Assembly: GCA_963747765.1 (NCBI GenBank)
Contig: CAVVGH010000002.1
Coordinates: 62,001 to 126,000, forward strand
DNA: 64,000 nt
DNA from: VRUE01 sp963747765
GTDB taxonomy: Bacteria; Actinomycetota; Thermoleophilia; Solirubrobacterales; 70-9
Reading direction: 5' to 3'
Position numbers and translations under genes: made by a program. Of the stretch, positions 15,304 to 24,390 are shown in pieces (positions within the stretch are counted from its first letter, which is position 1; each line of letters opens with the position of its first letter). The notes beneath the pieces were generated by a model. That model searched no databases. It worked only from the letters and a program-made list of their open reading frames with translations, and was not told the DNA's origin.

Positions 15304-16031
15304 GTCAGCCGCGCCTTGATTGCCTCGAGTGCCACCTGCCCCGTCGCCAGCGCCGCGTCCAGCCCGGCGTTGCAGACGTCGGGCAGGGGCGGCACGAAGA
15401 CCAGCGAGGCGCCGCGCAGGTCGGCCGTGCGCATCAGCTCATGCTCGACCGCCGTGTCGCGCTCCTCCCCGGTGCAGACGGCGAGGATCTCCCGGTCCGC
15501 TCCGAGCGGAAGCGAGCGCAGCACCGCGTTGGCGCGCCTCGCGCCGGCCGCCGTTCCCCGGGCGACCCAGAGGATGGACGAGGCCTGCTCGGCGACCGCC
15601 CGCTCCACCGGGCGCTGCAGCGTCCCGCAGTCGACGATCGTGATCGGGTGGGCGTCGCGAGCGTCGGATAGGAGGCGCGCCAGCCCGTCGAGGTCGGGCG
15701 GATCGTCGAGGTCGGGCGCGCGAGCGATCAGGCGCAGCCTGCCGGTCAGCGGCACGAAGAGAGGCACGCCCAGGGCATCGGCGGCGATCGCCGTGGCGGC
15801 GTGGGGGAGGGAGAGCGGCGACCCCTTGCCGGCCAGAAGCGCGAGGGACGCGCCGGGGCCGCCCGTGTCGCAGAGGAGCACCGGTCCGGACGCCGAGCGC
15901 TGCGCGTGCATCGCCGTGAGGAAGGCAAGCGTGCTGGTCCCGGCGCCGCCGTTGATCCCGCACACGGCCAGCAGGGCGGCGGGCGCGACCGGCTTGCTGC
16001 GCTCCAGGGCTGTCTCCGTCTCGACATTCAT
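15300..16031 (-). CDS. MinD/ParA/CpaE-like protein with degenerate P-loop
   Basis: The 243-aa product starts at ATG 16031, overlapping the previous stop (ATGA). The N-terminal AVCGINGGAGTSTLAFLTAMHA is where the ParA deviant Walker A (KGG-x-GKT) belongs, but both lysines are missing (NGGAGTST). The switch II-like region reads ITIVDCGTL instead of the usual D-x-PPG. The rest keeps the ParA/MinD fold. CpaE-type pilus-assembly relatives also deviate at these positions, so it may localise the machine without cycling ATP normally. It stands among T4SS genes, with no ParB or centromere-like repeats seen. Confidence 0.75.
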   Translation of the reverse strand: MNVETETALERSKPVAPAALLAVCGINGGAGTSTLAFLTAMHAQRSASGPVLLCDTGGPGASLALLAGKGSPLSLPHAATAIAADALGVPLFVPLTGRLRLIARAPDLDDPPDLDGLARLLSDARDAHPITIVDCGTLQRPVERAVAEQASSILWVARGTAAGARRANAVLRSLPLGADREILAVCTGEERDTAVEHELMRTADLRGASLVFVPPLPDVCNAGLDAALATGQVALEAIKARLT

Positions 16032-16636
16032 TGCTGCGGTTCCCAGGCGGTGATCGCGTAGCCATCGGGGCTGACCAGATCGACGCGGGCGAGGTAGAGC
16101 GCGTAGCGCGCCGGGGTGAGGGACCCGTCGGGGCTTCGCAACCGCTCCCGGGTCACGACCAGAGCCGTCCTGCTCTGCGGCGCGACGGCCGTGACCTTCA
16201 TCATCACCAGCGCCCCTTCGGCGCGGATTCCTTCGATTGCCGGCAGCGCCAACCGCGCCTGGCGAGAGACGGCGCCGGCCCAGGCGCCGGCGCTGAGCCC
16301 CACCATCTCGCGCTTGGTCGCGGGGGTCAGCAGCGTGTCGCGGTTGGCCCAGTCCTGTGCGAAGCGCCGCACCACCGAGGCCGGCGGGCCGGCGAGGCTC
16401 GCGGCGCCCGGGATCGGTGCGGCTCCAAACTCTTCCTCGCTGTATGGGGGCGCCTTGGGGGAGTGGGCCGGCCCTGGTTCGGGTTGGGCCGCCGCCGCCG
16501 CGCGCCGTTCGGACGAGGGGGGCAGCAGGCCGGCCCCGCCGGTCGTTTGACTGCCCAGGGCAATAGCCAGAGCCCCGATGCTCACCAGCACGGCGAAGAC
16601 GCCGGCGAGAGCGAGCCGGGTTCGACGCCGTGTCAC
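16028..16636 (-). CDS. VirB8/TcpC-like single-pass T4SS component
   Basis: The 202-aa product starts at ATG 16636. Residues 1-7 are basic, 8-30 form a signal anchor (LALAGVFAVLVSIGALAIAL), 35-85 are Pro/Ala-rich and include the motif SEEEFG, and 90-200 form a compact domain beginning SVVRRFAQDWANRDTLLT. A short cytoplasmic tail plus an extracytoplasmic NTF2-like domain, with the gene in a VirB cluster, fits VirB8/TcpC, the assembly scaffold of Gram-positive T4SS. Homology is by architecture rather than clear motif. The EEFG motif is shared with other proteins in this window. Confidence 0.6.
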   Translation of the reverse strand: MTRRRTRLALAGVFAVLVSIGALAIALGSQTTGGAGLLPPSSERRAAAAAQPEPGPAHSPKAPPYSEEEFGAAPIPGAASLAGPPASVVRRFAQDWANRDTLLTPATKREMVGLSAGAWAGAVSRQARLALPAIEGIRAEGALVMMKVTAVAPQSRTALVVTRERLRSPDGSLTPARYALYLARVDLVSPDGYAITAWEPQQ

Positions 16637-18183
16637 GCTCGCCCCCTGTGCTTCGAGGCGCTAGCCGCCCCGGCGCCGACCGGGAAGGCTTTCAGCCAGG
16701 CGCGCGGCGGCACCAGCGCTCCTCCTCCGCAGCCGTAGCAGCTGCTGTACCAGGAGACGTGGATGTGCGCGTTGTCTCCCGCGTGCGCGGGGTCGCCGTG
16801 GCTTTCGTAGCCGTTGTAGCCGATGAAGATGATCGCGGGCACCAGGTCGCAAAGCCCCCCGGCTGACTTGCTGAGGCCGTTTGCCCCGCAGCCGGAGGTC
16901 CAGCCCATGTCGAGCGCCAGCTGGCGGGCACTCGAGTCCCAGGTCTGCTGGGAACTGCCGTCCGCCGGCACCATGTCCATCGCGGTGCCGTCGCCGTGCG
17001 TGTGGTGGCCGGTCTCGCGTGCCGCGGTCGCCTTCAGGTGGTAGGTGCTGAGCACCCAGACGGCGTCCGCCCAGATCCGGGTGTCGACCTCCTCCGGCGC
17101 CCCGCCCCCGGCCCACAGGTTGGCGGGCAGTGCCTTGTAGGAGCGAGGCTGGTACACGGTCACCGCCTGCTTCAGGTTTGCCGGGCCCGTCGCGGTCAGG
17201 CCGCTGCAGGCGGCACCGAGACTCAGCGAGTCCAGGCCGTTGCCGCCGATCGTCACGCCCTGCAGGCTCTGGATGCCCTTGACGCCGCTCGCCGAGCCGA
17301 TCAGGCGATGGATCCGGTTGTAGGCGTTGACGCCGTCGTCGACCCAGTCGAAATACCGTTCGGGATAGGCCGAGACCTGGACGTCCTGGGCCAGCACCGG
17401 GATCGGCTGGCCGTGGTCGAGCTTGCGCAGCTGTAGGAAGAAGGAGATCGACGCGTCGATCACGTTGTCGCGGTTCCGCCCGCCGTCGGTCCAGGGGCTG
17501 AAGTTCCGTTGCTGGAAGACCCCCGTGCTGTCCGCGTCGCCTCCGTGGATGTTGCGCATGGTCGACTCCACAAATCCCACGTCATAGGCCGTGACGATCT
17601 GGCGGGGCGTCATATGCATCACGACGCCGACCAGGTAGATGCGGATCTCGATCTGGGTCTGGCTCAGGTCTTCGGGATCGGAGCGGTGGTTGGTCTGGAT
17701 CGGGACCGCTTCTCCTTCGCCTTCCCCGCAACCGCTCGCCGAGGCGTCGAACAGGGTCAGCGGTGCGACGATGACCAGGACGAAGAACACCAGCGCTCCG
17801 CCCCCGATCGCGATCAACCGGAGGGCGGTCGAGCCGAACAGCGCCTGATGCTCGTCCTCCTCCTCGCGCCTGCGCCGCGGCCGAAACGAGGCGAGCTTGC
17901 CAAGCGTTCGCCCCTGGCCACCGCCGCCCTGCGCACCGCCGCGGCCGCCGCCCTGCGCACCGCCGCCACCGCCGCCCTGCGCACCGCCGCCGCTGCCGCC
18001 CTGCGCACCGCCGCGGCCGCCGCCCTGCGCACCGCCGCGGCCGCCGGCCGAGCGACCGGCCGCCGCCGTGCCGCCCCGTTTCGCGGCCTGAGCGGTGCCC
18101 GAACGGGTTGCGGCCGTCCCGCCGACCCGTCCCGCCGCCGTGCTGGCGGCCTTCGCGCCGGCCGCTGCTCCGGGTCCAGGCAC
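16633..18183 (-). CDS. T4SS-linked wall enzyme: transglycosylase-like plus M15 peptidase-like
   Basis: The 516-aa product starts at GTG 18183, with GGAGG ten bases upstream. Residues 38-85 are a GGAQGGGR-type low-complexity cytoplasmic repeat, residues about 118-142 a membrane segment, and residues about 170-310 include VESTMRNIHGGDADSTGVFQQR and a FDWVDDGVNAYNR pattern, reminiscent of lysozyme-like folds in actinobacterial phage and conjugation proteins. Residues 335-500 carry H393-H394-T-H396-GDGTAMD403 and H473-I-H475, the layout of zinc peptidases of the VanY/M15 type. It would cut peptidoglycan to let the channel through (VirB1 role). No separate lytic enzyme is seen in locus A. Confidence 0.75.
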   Translation of the reverse strand: MPGPGAAAGAKAASTAAGRVGGTAATRSGTAQAAKRGGTAAAGRSAGGRGGAQGGGRGGAQGGSGGGAQGGGGGGAQGGGRGGAQGGGGQGRTLGKLASFRPRRRREEEDEHQALFGSTALRLIAIGGGALVFFVLVIVAPLTLFDASASGCGEGEGEAVPIQTNHRSDPEDLSQTQIEIRIYLVGVVMHMTPRQIVTAYDVGFVESTMRNIHGGDADSTGVFQQRNFSPWTDGGRNRDNVIDASISFFLQLRKLDHGQPIPVLAQDVQVSAYPERYFDWVDDGVNAYNRIHRLIGSASGVKGIQSLQGVTIGGNGLDSLSLGAACSGLTATGPANLKQAVTVYQPRSYKALPANLWAGGGAPEEVDTRIWADAVWVLSTYHLKATAARETGHHTHGDGTAMDMVPADGSSQQTWDSSARQLALDMGWTSGCGANGLSKSAGGLCDLVPAIIFIGYNGYESHGDPAHAGDNAHIHVSWYSSCYGCGGGALVPPRAWLKAFPVGAGAASASKHRGRA

Positions 18184-18206
18184 GCGCCATCGTCCTCCGC
18201 GGCCGG

Positions 18207-20903
18207 CTAGGCCGCCTGCTCCTCGGTGGGCCCGCGACCGGCACGGGTCTCACGGGACAGCTGGTGGATTGCGGACCAGACGTCGCCGCCGCTTTCGGCG
18301 ATCGCCTGGTTGCGGCGGGGAACGTCGCGATGCGGGTCGGAGGTGAAGGCCCAGTACTCGCTGGGGCCGAGGCGCAGCGACACCTTCCCGCGCCCGCGCG
18401 TGCCGTTGATCCAGAACATCTCGCTGAACTGGCCCTTCACCGTGCGCAGCCGCGCGAGGAGGGCTGCCTCCTCGTCGGAGAGGCGCGCCGTCTCCTGGAT
18501 GAAGGGGATCTCCGCCGCCTCCTGGGCGAGATGGATCTGCTGGGTGCAATTGCGAAGCAGCGCCCGGCCGTGCTCGGTGTCGAAGTCGCTAAGGGCCTGG
18601 GAGCTGACCAGCAGGCACATCCCGAGATGCCTTGCCCGCCGCGCGAGTTCGTTCAGGAAGGTGCCGGTGTCGGCGGTCTCCAGCAGGGCCCAGCACTCGT
18701 CGATCATCAGGATCGAGCGGCCGGCGAACAGCGGTGCATCGGGCCGCGCGGCTTCCTCTTCGCACTCGGCCGCGTGGACCTCCACGCGTCGCTTCACGAA
18801 CTCGGCGATCGAAAAGGTGACAGCCGGGAGCACGTCCTTGGGGACGCGCCGGGTGTCGAACACGACCAGTGGAGCATCGGTCGGCACGGACGTCTTGCGG
18901 TCCATCAGGTAGGCGTAACTGCCCTCTCCGCAGAACTCGCCGAGGCGGGTGGCCATGTTGCGCAGTTCGAGCGCCATCTCCGGTGCGCCGCTCGCGTGGT
19001 CGTCGGCGCGACGCTCGAGCTCGTCGCGAAGGGCCGACTCGCCGGGCTCGATGTCCTCGGTCGGCAGGCAGGAGCGCAGGTAGACCTGGCGGATCGCGGC
19101 GCCCAGGTGAGAGCGCTCGCTCATCGTCAGCCCCTCTTCGCCCATGATCGTCGCGTGGAGGCTGAGCAGGAAGCCGATCTTCTCCTGGCTCACGTTGGTC
19201 GGGTCCGCCACGTCCCAGGGATTGATCGCGAAGCTCGTGTCTTCGGCGCCGATCGTGATGTGCTGGGCACCGTCGAGCAGGCGGGTGAGGACCTCGAAAT
19301 GCCCGGCTCTGTCGATGACGAAGGCGCGCGTCCCGTGCGCGATGTGCCGGGAGAGCAGGACGTTTGCCGTGTGGGTCTTGCCCTTCCCCGACTTGCCGGT
19401 GAGGACCATCGAGTGGTTCTCGTGGCTGCGGTCGTAGACGTTGATCCGCTCCAGGGTGCGCAGCGGCTCGGAGAACGCGAACGGCACGCCGCTCGGGGAG
19501 CCGCATGCGGTGCCGACCAGCGGCACCATGTCGGCCGCGTTGCGCGTCACGTAGCGCTTCGTGTGGTGCGCGACGTCGATGCCCAGCGGCAGGGTGGAGC
19601 GCCAGAGCGTCTCCTGCTGGAACTCCCCTCGGTTGACGCGGCAGTCGCTGGCCGTCTCCAGCTCGTTGGCCGCCCAATCGACCGACTCGCTGAGGAAGTC
19701 GAGGTCGGGCTCGGGCCCCGGCACCCTGGGCGTCTGGTAGATCGACACCTGGAACACCGAGGCGCGCACCTTGCCGCCCAGCTCGCCGAGCGCCTCGAGG
19801 TGCTCGTCCTCCTGCGCGTAGCGCTCCACGTCGGGCGGGCGCCCCTTGGACTCGGCGCCGCGGTTCACCGAGAAGGTGCGGTTGTACTTGCGCTTGATCC
19901 GCGCCCGCTCGCGGCGACGGTCCATCGCGTGCACGAAGACCGACATGCGAAACGAGGCGCGGGTCATCATCGGCGCCATCAGCCAGCCCCACTCGCTGGC
20001 CTCGACGATGTTGGAGACGTAGATCGTCTGCTCCACGTCGCGGTCGATGTAGGCCCATTTGTCCGAGCTGCGGAAGTCGATCCCGGATTGCGCCACCGCT
20101 TCCCGCAGGCGCCCGGCGGCGCGCTCAGCGCTCTTCTGCGCACGCGGCGTGTCGAGATCCACGAGCACCTCCGGGCCGGCGCCGCGCGACCGCACGCCCG
20201 CGTCGGCCGAGCTCGGGTTGAAGTAGGACCAGAGGTTCTTGACGACCTCCTCGCCGTTGAGGATCCGCGCCGGCAGGCCGCTCGCCTCGACCTCGGAGCG
20301 GATCGCGTCGGTGTGGGCCAGCGACTGGCGCATCAGGCGGCGGTGCGAGGGCAGGTCGTGCTCCAGATCCCCGCCGTTGAGGCGCGAGCCGAACGGCAGC
20401 GAGGCGAGCAGCTCGGATCGCTTGTCGGCCGGCGGGGAGAACGGCACAACGACGAAGGCGCGCAGCTGCGCGGCGGCCTGCTCTTCGGAGTTCTCGTCGA
20501 GGGACTCCTCCATCGCCGCGTAGAGGCGCCAGCGCGACAGGTTCACGGGGTCGACGCTCGAGGCCTGCCCGGACTTCGGCAGCTCCCCGGAGTGCGCCGC
20601 CACCTCACGGCGCGAGGCCTCGAGCACCTCGGCCAGGTTGACCGGGCGCGAATCGACCAGGAACTGAACTGTCTGGCCCGGCCTGAGCCGCGAGATCATC
20701 TGCTGGAAGGAGGCCGCGACCTGCGCCGCCTCCTGGCGCGAGAGGAGCAGCGGGTTCAGCGGTGTCACCTCGATCGTCCTCACGAACGAGCCGTTCGAGG
20801 TGATCATCAGCCCGCTGCGGTCGATCGCCTCCACGGGCAGCAGCTCGCCGGCCTGGCGCATTTCGTCGGTCGTCAGATCTCGCTTGCGACTCAGGACTCC
20901 CAC
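18207..20903 (-). CDS. VirB4/TraC-like T4SS ATPase (locus A)
   Basis: The 898-aa product starts at GTG 20903 (GGAGG just upstream), overlapping the PrgI-like gene by 13 bp; the frame is open further 5' but that part is antisense-like noise. The first about 450 residues are the VirB4 N-terminal domain. Walker A is GKSGKGKT (K509), Walker B ILMIDECWALLE (D735-E736), followed by the conserved SSQALSDF and NCTQQIHLAQ segments. VirB4 energises pilus and channel assembly at the inner face of the membrane. About 100 residues longer than many family members. Forms the core of locus A together with the VirB3-like and VirB6-like genes directly upstream. Confidence 0.93.
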   Translation of the reverse strand: MGVLSRKRDLTTDEMRQAGELLPVEAIDRSGLMITSNGSFVRTIEVTPLNPLLLSRQEAAQVAASFQQMISRLRPGQTVQFLVDSRPVNLAEVLEASRREVAAHSGELPKSGQASSVDPVNLSRWRLYAAMEESLDENSEEQAAAQLRAFVVVPFSPPADKRSELLASLPFGSRLNGGDLEHDLPSHRRLMRQSLAHTDAIRSEVEASGLPARILNGEEVVKNLWSYFNPSSADAGVRSRGAGPEVLVDLDTPRAQKSAERAAGRLREAVAQSGIDFRSSDKWAYIDRDVEQTIYVSNIVEASEWGWLMAPMMTRASFRMSVFVHAMDRRRERARIKRKYNRTFSVNRGAESKGRPPDVERYAQEDEHLEALGELGGKVRASVFQVSIYQTPRVPGPEPDLDFLSESVDWAANELETASDCRVNRGEFQQETLWRSTLPLGIDVAHHTKRYVTRNAADMVPLVGTACGSPSGVPFAFSEPLRTLERINVYDRSHENHSMVLTGKSGKGKTHTANVLLSRHIAHGTRAFVIDRAGHFEVLTRLLDGAQHITIGAEDTSFAINPWDVADPTNVSQEKIGFLLSLHATIMGEEGLTMSERSHLGAAIRQVYLRSCLPTEDIEPGESALRDELERRADDHASGAPEMALELRNMATRLGEFCGEGSYAYLMDRKTSVPTDAPLVVFDTRRVPKDVLPAVTFSIAEFVKRRVEVHAAECEEEAARPDAPLFAGRSILMIDECWALLETADTGTFLNELARRARHLGMCLLVSSQALSDFDTEHGRALLRNCTQQIHLAQEAAEIPFIQETARLSDEEAALLARLRTVKGQFSEMFWINGTRGRGKVSLRLGPSEYWAFTSDPHRDVPRRNQAIAESGGDVWSAIHQLSRETRAGRGPTEEQAA

Positions 20904-21274
20904 AGTGCCTCCACGTCGATTGGCTTGACCGCCGAGCGGCGCTCGCGCGCCGTCTGGGCGGGGGGTGTGATCACGTATCCGGCGGGCCTTGGGCCCGGGC
21001 CGGGGCGGTAGCGGCCCGGCACCCGCCACCACCGCCAGGCGGAGCGGATGAAGAGCCACGCGTCGAACTCGCTGACGCCGGCGACCAGCGCGGCCACGCC
21101 CGGCAGCCCGGCCACGTACACGGCGGTGAAGAGCGTCACCGTCCAGCCGAAGGGGCTTATGTAGAAGCCCCAGACGAATGCGGAGGCGGCTCCCAGCAGC
21201 ACCAGCACCCACTGGGTGATCGTCAGATTCCAGATCCGAAGCTTGTCCTCTAGATGGCGATAGGGGACGTTCAT
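20891..21274 (-). CDS. PrgI/VirB3-like small membrane protein
   Basis: The 127-aa product starts at ATG 21274. Its opening VPYRHLEDKLRIWNLTITQWVLVLLGAASAF and paired helices at about 20-37 and 42-62 match the PrgI family of Gram-positive conjugation proteins, which correspond to VirB3. The C-terminal 60 residues are basic and cytoplasmic. It stands directly upstream of virB4, the usual order. The stop at 20891 lies inside the next gene, indicating coupled translation. Confidence 0.82.
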   Translation of the reverse strand: MNVPYRHLEDKLRIWNLTITQWVLVLLGAASAFVWGFYISPFGWTVTLFTAVYVAGLPGVAALVAGVSEFDAWLFIRSAWRWWRVPGRYRPGPGPRPAGYVITPPAQTARERRSAVKPIDVEALWES

Positions 21275-21277
21275 GGC

Positions 21278-23617
21278 TCAGATACCCCCTCGCTGGCGTG
21301 GCTGGCTGTGGGGGGCTCGCGGAGCGGACACCTTCGGCCGGCTGGGCATGTCGGGTTTCGGGGGGCGATTGCGCTCGCCGCCGCCGCCGCCGGCACCGGC
21401 ACCGGCACCGGAGGCCGAGGCGGTCTTTTCAAGGCCCTTGAAGGCCTTTTCGCGCTGCGTTGGAGAAGCGTTTCCGAGCGTCCAAAAGGCGTCCTTCTCC
21501 GACTTGGAGACGTGCTCGTTGTCGGTCAGCGACCACTCCGCGAAGGCGCCCGTCGCCTGCTTCGGGTCGTCGTGGAGGGCAGCCCTGCTCGCTGCTTTGA
21601 AGAGGGTGGGATCGTTCGCTCCGCCGAGTTGGACGGGCCCGCTGCCGAGCTCGAGCTGGCGATCGGGTGAGCGATGCCCCTGCAGGGTCTCCGCCGCCTC
21701 GCGGGCCTGTTCGTCGGTCACGGCTCTTCCGGACCTGGAGGCCACCTCCATTTCCTTGCGGCGATCGTCGATCTTCTCGTTGTGGGGGATGGTCGCCTGC
21801 ATCGTGCGCGGCCCATGGAAGGGAGCGCTTCCCAACCGCATGCCGGCCGTTGAGGCGGCGGTGCCCTTCTCCTCGCCCCCAGCGCGGCCGGCGACGCGCC
21901 GGTCTGCGCCGTCCTGCTGGCGCGCCTTGGGCGGGGTCGAATCGCTTGCCCGCCCGGCGCCCTTGGCAGCCTGAGAGGTCTGGCCGGCAAGCTTGGAAGC
22001 GACCGACTTGCCCTTCTCCTTTGCCGCGTTGAACGATCCCCGCGCGTTCGTGCCGCCCGCGGCGGCGGCTTTCTCGGCGGAGCTGCCGAAGACCTGGAGG
22101 CGCTGGCTGGCATTGCCCTGCCAGCCCGCGGCCGCCGCGGCGCCGACCCGGGGGATGTAGCTGAAGCCCGCGCGGACGGCCATCCCCGTGCCGATATGGC
22201 TTATCGCCCCCGGCTTGCCGCTGAAGAAGGGCGCCATCTGAAGCAGTCGCCGGGGCAGCACGAGCGCCAGGTAGAGCAGTGCGATGGCAACCAGCGGACG
22301 GACGATCGTCACGTTCAGGGTGGTGCCGAAGATGCCCTGGTCCTTGCCGGTGTTGTGGAAGGAGAAGGTGTCCGCGCCGATCGCGGCAAAGGACCCGAAG
22401 ATGAGGCACCAGACAACCGGGATCGACACCGCCGCGACGAGCGAGCGAAGGCAGAACCGTGCGATGCCCGCCAGCTCGGGAATCGGCCAGACGACGAGCG
22501 CCAGCGGCATGGCGACGAACAGCACGATGGTCAGCGCGGTGATCACGATCTTCATCGCGACCAGCGCCAGCAGCATCAGGATGCCGACTACGGCGATGAC
22601 GATCGCCAGGAACATCGGCACGATCCCGCCGGTCAGCGCCCCCCCGCCGAGACCGATCACGTCGAGGTCGCGGAAGAGCGCCTTCAGCTGGGCCTGGACG
22701 CCGCCGCCGAGGATGCCCGCCTGAAGCGCGTTGGCGAGCCGGATCACCAGGCTGAAGATCTGCGGCCAGAGGCCGATCAGCGCGGCGGCGACCGCGGCCC
22801 GGGCAACTCCCTCGGCCCCCGCCCAGGCGCCGTTGCCGGTCAGGCCGGAGCTCCAGAAGCGGACGATCGAGATCGTCATCGTTGCGGCCAGCAGCCCGGC
22901 GGCGCCGACCGCGACGCTGGCCTCCAGATTGCCGACATGCCCGCCCGAGAGATTCGGGATGGTCGTGATCCACTTGACCAGCGCGACCGTGATCGCGGAC
23001 TGCAGGCCGCCGAACAGCAGGTCGATGATTGCCTTGAATCCGTCCAGAAGCGTGCCGGTGACCGCACCACCGATCAAGTCGCCGACGCCGCCGACCGCGC
23101 CGCCGATCGCGCCGCCGACGGCGCCGATCGGATCGAACCCGCCACCGCCACCGCTGTCCTTCGATTTCGAGGCGCTTTCGGCAACGGCCTTGGAGCAGTG
23201 CCCCATCTGGCTGTGTTTGAGCTTGCCGTTCAGCGCCTGGATCGCACAGGCAGCCGCGGAGGCGATCGTCACGGTGCCGCTGTCGGACACGGTCTTGGCG
23301 GCGGCGAATCCCTCCGCGACCAGTTTGCGGCAGGTCCCTTCCTGAGCGGGCTTGATCGCGTTGTTCCTGATCAACACCCGGCACGCCTGTTTCGGGCTCG
23401 TGTCCGGCGGCAGGTTCTTGAGGTCGCCATTGAGCGATGCCCGAGCGTTGAACGGCGAAGCGAGGCTCAGGAATATCGCGATCAGGATGGCGAGCAGCGA
23501 CCCCGCCGCAAACGTGCGAAATCGTCGCTGCGCACCCACGGGCCGCGGCTCGGCCGAGCCGGCGCCGGCGGGCGCTCGATCCGGGCCATCGGGCCGGATG
23601 TTCGGGGATGGCGCCAT
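21278..23617 (-). CDS. VirB6/TrbL-like polytopic channel protein (locus A)
   Basis: The 779-aa product starts at ATG 23617. A first hydrophobic segment at about 34-54 may be a signal anchor; residues 60-135 contain six cysteines in a secreted-looking segment. After a Gly-rich GAVGGAIGGAVGG stretch come about seven membrane helices (about 190-480), including VGILMLLALVAMKIVITALT. The C-terminal 280 residues are hydrophilic, Ala/Lys-rich and probably cytoplasmic. This head-membrane-tail plan is that of VirB6/TrbL, which lines the inner-membrane channel. Next to the pilin gene and PrgI/VirB4 genes. Confidence 0.85.
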   Translation of the reverse strand: MAPSPNIRPDGPDRAPAGAGSAEPRPVGAQRRFRTFAAGSLLAILIAIFLSLASPFNARASLNGDLKNLPPDTSPKQACRVLIRNNAIKPAQEGTCRKLVAEGFAAAKTVSDSGTVTIASAAACAIQALNGKLKHSQMGHCSKAVAESASKSKDSGGGGGFDPIGAVGGAIGGAVGGVGDLIGGAVTGTLLDGFKAIIDLLFGGLQSAITVALVKWITTIPNLSGGHVGNLEASVAVGAAGLLAATMTISIVRFWSSGLTGNGAWAGAEGVARAAVAAALIGLWPQIFSLVIRLANALQAGILGGGVQAQLKALFRDLDVIGLGGGALTGGIVPMFLAIVIAVVGILMLLALVAMKIVITALTIVLFVAMPLALVVWPIPELAGIARFCLRSLVAAVSIPVVWCLIFGSFAAIGADTFSFHNTGKDQGIFGTTLNVTIVRPLVAIALLYLALVLPRRLLQMAPFFSGKPGAISHIGTGMAVRAGFSYIPRVGAAAAAGWQGNASQRLQVFGSSAEKAAAAGGTNARGSFNAAKEKGKSVASKLAGQTSQAAKGAGRASDSTPPKARQQDGADRRVAGRAGGEEKGTAASTAGMRLGSAPFHGPRTMQATIPHNEKIDDRRKEMEVASRSGRAVTDEQAREAAETLQGHRSPDRQLELGSGPVQLGGANDPTLFKAASRAALHDDPKQATGAFAEWSLTDNEHVSKSEKDAFWTLGNASPTQREKAFKGLEKTASASGAGAGAGGGGGERNRPPKPDMPSRPKVSAPRAPHSQPRQRGGI

Positions 23618-23626
23618 CTACGTCCG

Positions 23627-23965
23627 CTAGTTGGCGAGCGTCGTGCCGATGCCCACGACCACCACTCCGGCCACAACCTGCCCCAGCATTTTCGCGGCGT
23701 TCCGGTGACCGATCGCCATCAGAATCCCGCCGCCGAGGATGCCCAGCGGAACGGCGGCCACCATCGTCACCAGCAGCGGGTCCTGGAGCTGCTCGGCCAC
23801 GTCCGTGATCGCGCTCCATTTGCCCTTGTGCGCCGGGTGAATTCCGGCTGCCTTGAGAATGACGTTGGCGCTGGCGACCTGCAGGACCAGCCACGTGGCC
23901 AGCACCGCGGCAAGGACGGGCCCCAAGCGGTCCCTAACCCTCCGCCTCTTCTCTGCGTGGCTCAT
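23627..23965 (-). CDS. VirB2-like pilin (locus A)
   Basis: The 112-aa product starts at ATG 23965 behind AAGGAGGAAGG, a very strong SD as expected for an abundant pilin. Residues 15-36 are a first hydrophobic helix (VLAAVLATWLVLQVASANVIL); two more follow at about 64-84 and 90-110, the last ending at the C-terminus. Size, helix number and first position in the cluster fit VirB2/TrbC-like pilins. The family is too variable for sequence motifs to decide. Confidence 0.7.
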   Translation of the reverse strand: MSHAEKRRRVRDRLGPVLAAVLATWLVLQVASANVILKAAGIHPAHKGKWSAITDVAEQLQDPLLVTMVAAVPLGILGGGILMAIGHRNAAKMLGQVVAGVVVVGIGTTLAN

Positions 23966-24097
23966 CGTGCCTTCCTCCTTTGCTAATGGGCGTGGCCCAT
24001 TGGTGAACGTGCACGGGGTGTACGACCGGCAGTTCGAAATCCCCCACACCCGCCGGCAAACTCCCCTGCTGCTGGGCGAAAAGAGACGTCTGTACGA

Positions 24098-24192
24098 CCC
24101 AAAGCCCCGCCCGCCACCGGCTCCAGGGCCCACCCAAAGCCCCGCCCGGTGCCCAGACCCACCTAAAACCCCGCCCGGTGCCCAGACCCACT
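24098..24192. repeat. Direct repeats (about 32 bp) upstream of locus A
   Basis: AAAGCCCCGCCCGGTGCCCA and close variants (CAAAGCCCCGCCCG, TAAAACCCCGCCCGGTGCC) occur three times in tandem. The interval 23966-24701 has no supported gene; it should hold the promoter of the locus A operon. Confidence 0.7.
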
Positions 24193-24241
24193 CGAGGGCC
24201 GGCGACAGGCGAGCAGCGGACCCCGCGCCACTCACCCCTTA

Positions 24242-24289
24242 GTCAAGTCGCGAGTTGTGGTGCATGGTCAAGTCGCGAGTTGTGGTGCA
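24242..24289. repeat. 25-bp perfect tandem duplication
   Basis: GTCAAGTCGCGAGTTGTGGT plus GCA occurs at 24242 and again at 24267. Such spaced direct repeats upstream of an operon may be protein-binding sites. Confidence 0.75.
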
Positions 24290-24326
24290 ACTGACTCGCC
24301 GGCACTTTCGTCATCGCTCCAGGGTC

Positions 24327-24377
24327 GCCTCCTCGTTTGCCCTCCACACCTGCAGGCAGGAGGGCGGATAGGGAGGC
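24327..24377. repeat. Imperfect palindrome related to the one at 36117
   Basis: GCCTCCTCGTTTGCCCTCC faces GGAGGGCGGATAGGGAGGC around CACACCTGCAGGCA. The loop CACCTGCA and the TTTGCCCTCC/GGAGGGC arms match the longer palindrome at 36117-36177. Confidence 0.65.
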
Positions 24378-24390
24378 AGATCCGCGACGC

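Noticed and set aside
15300..16031. Functional ParA plasmid-partition ATPase
   Set aside because: The Walker A lysines are missing and no ParB gene or iteron-like centromere is adjacent.
22196..23986. 596-codon plus-strand open frame opposite VirB6-like
   Set aside because: Antisense to a polytopic membrane protein; charged repetitive residues reflect complementary codons.
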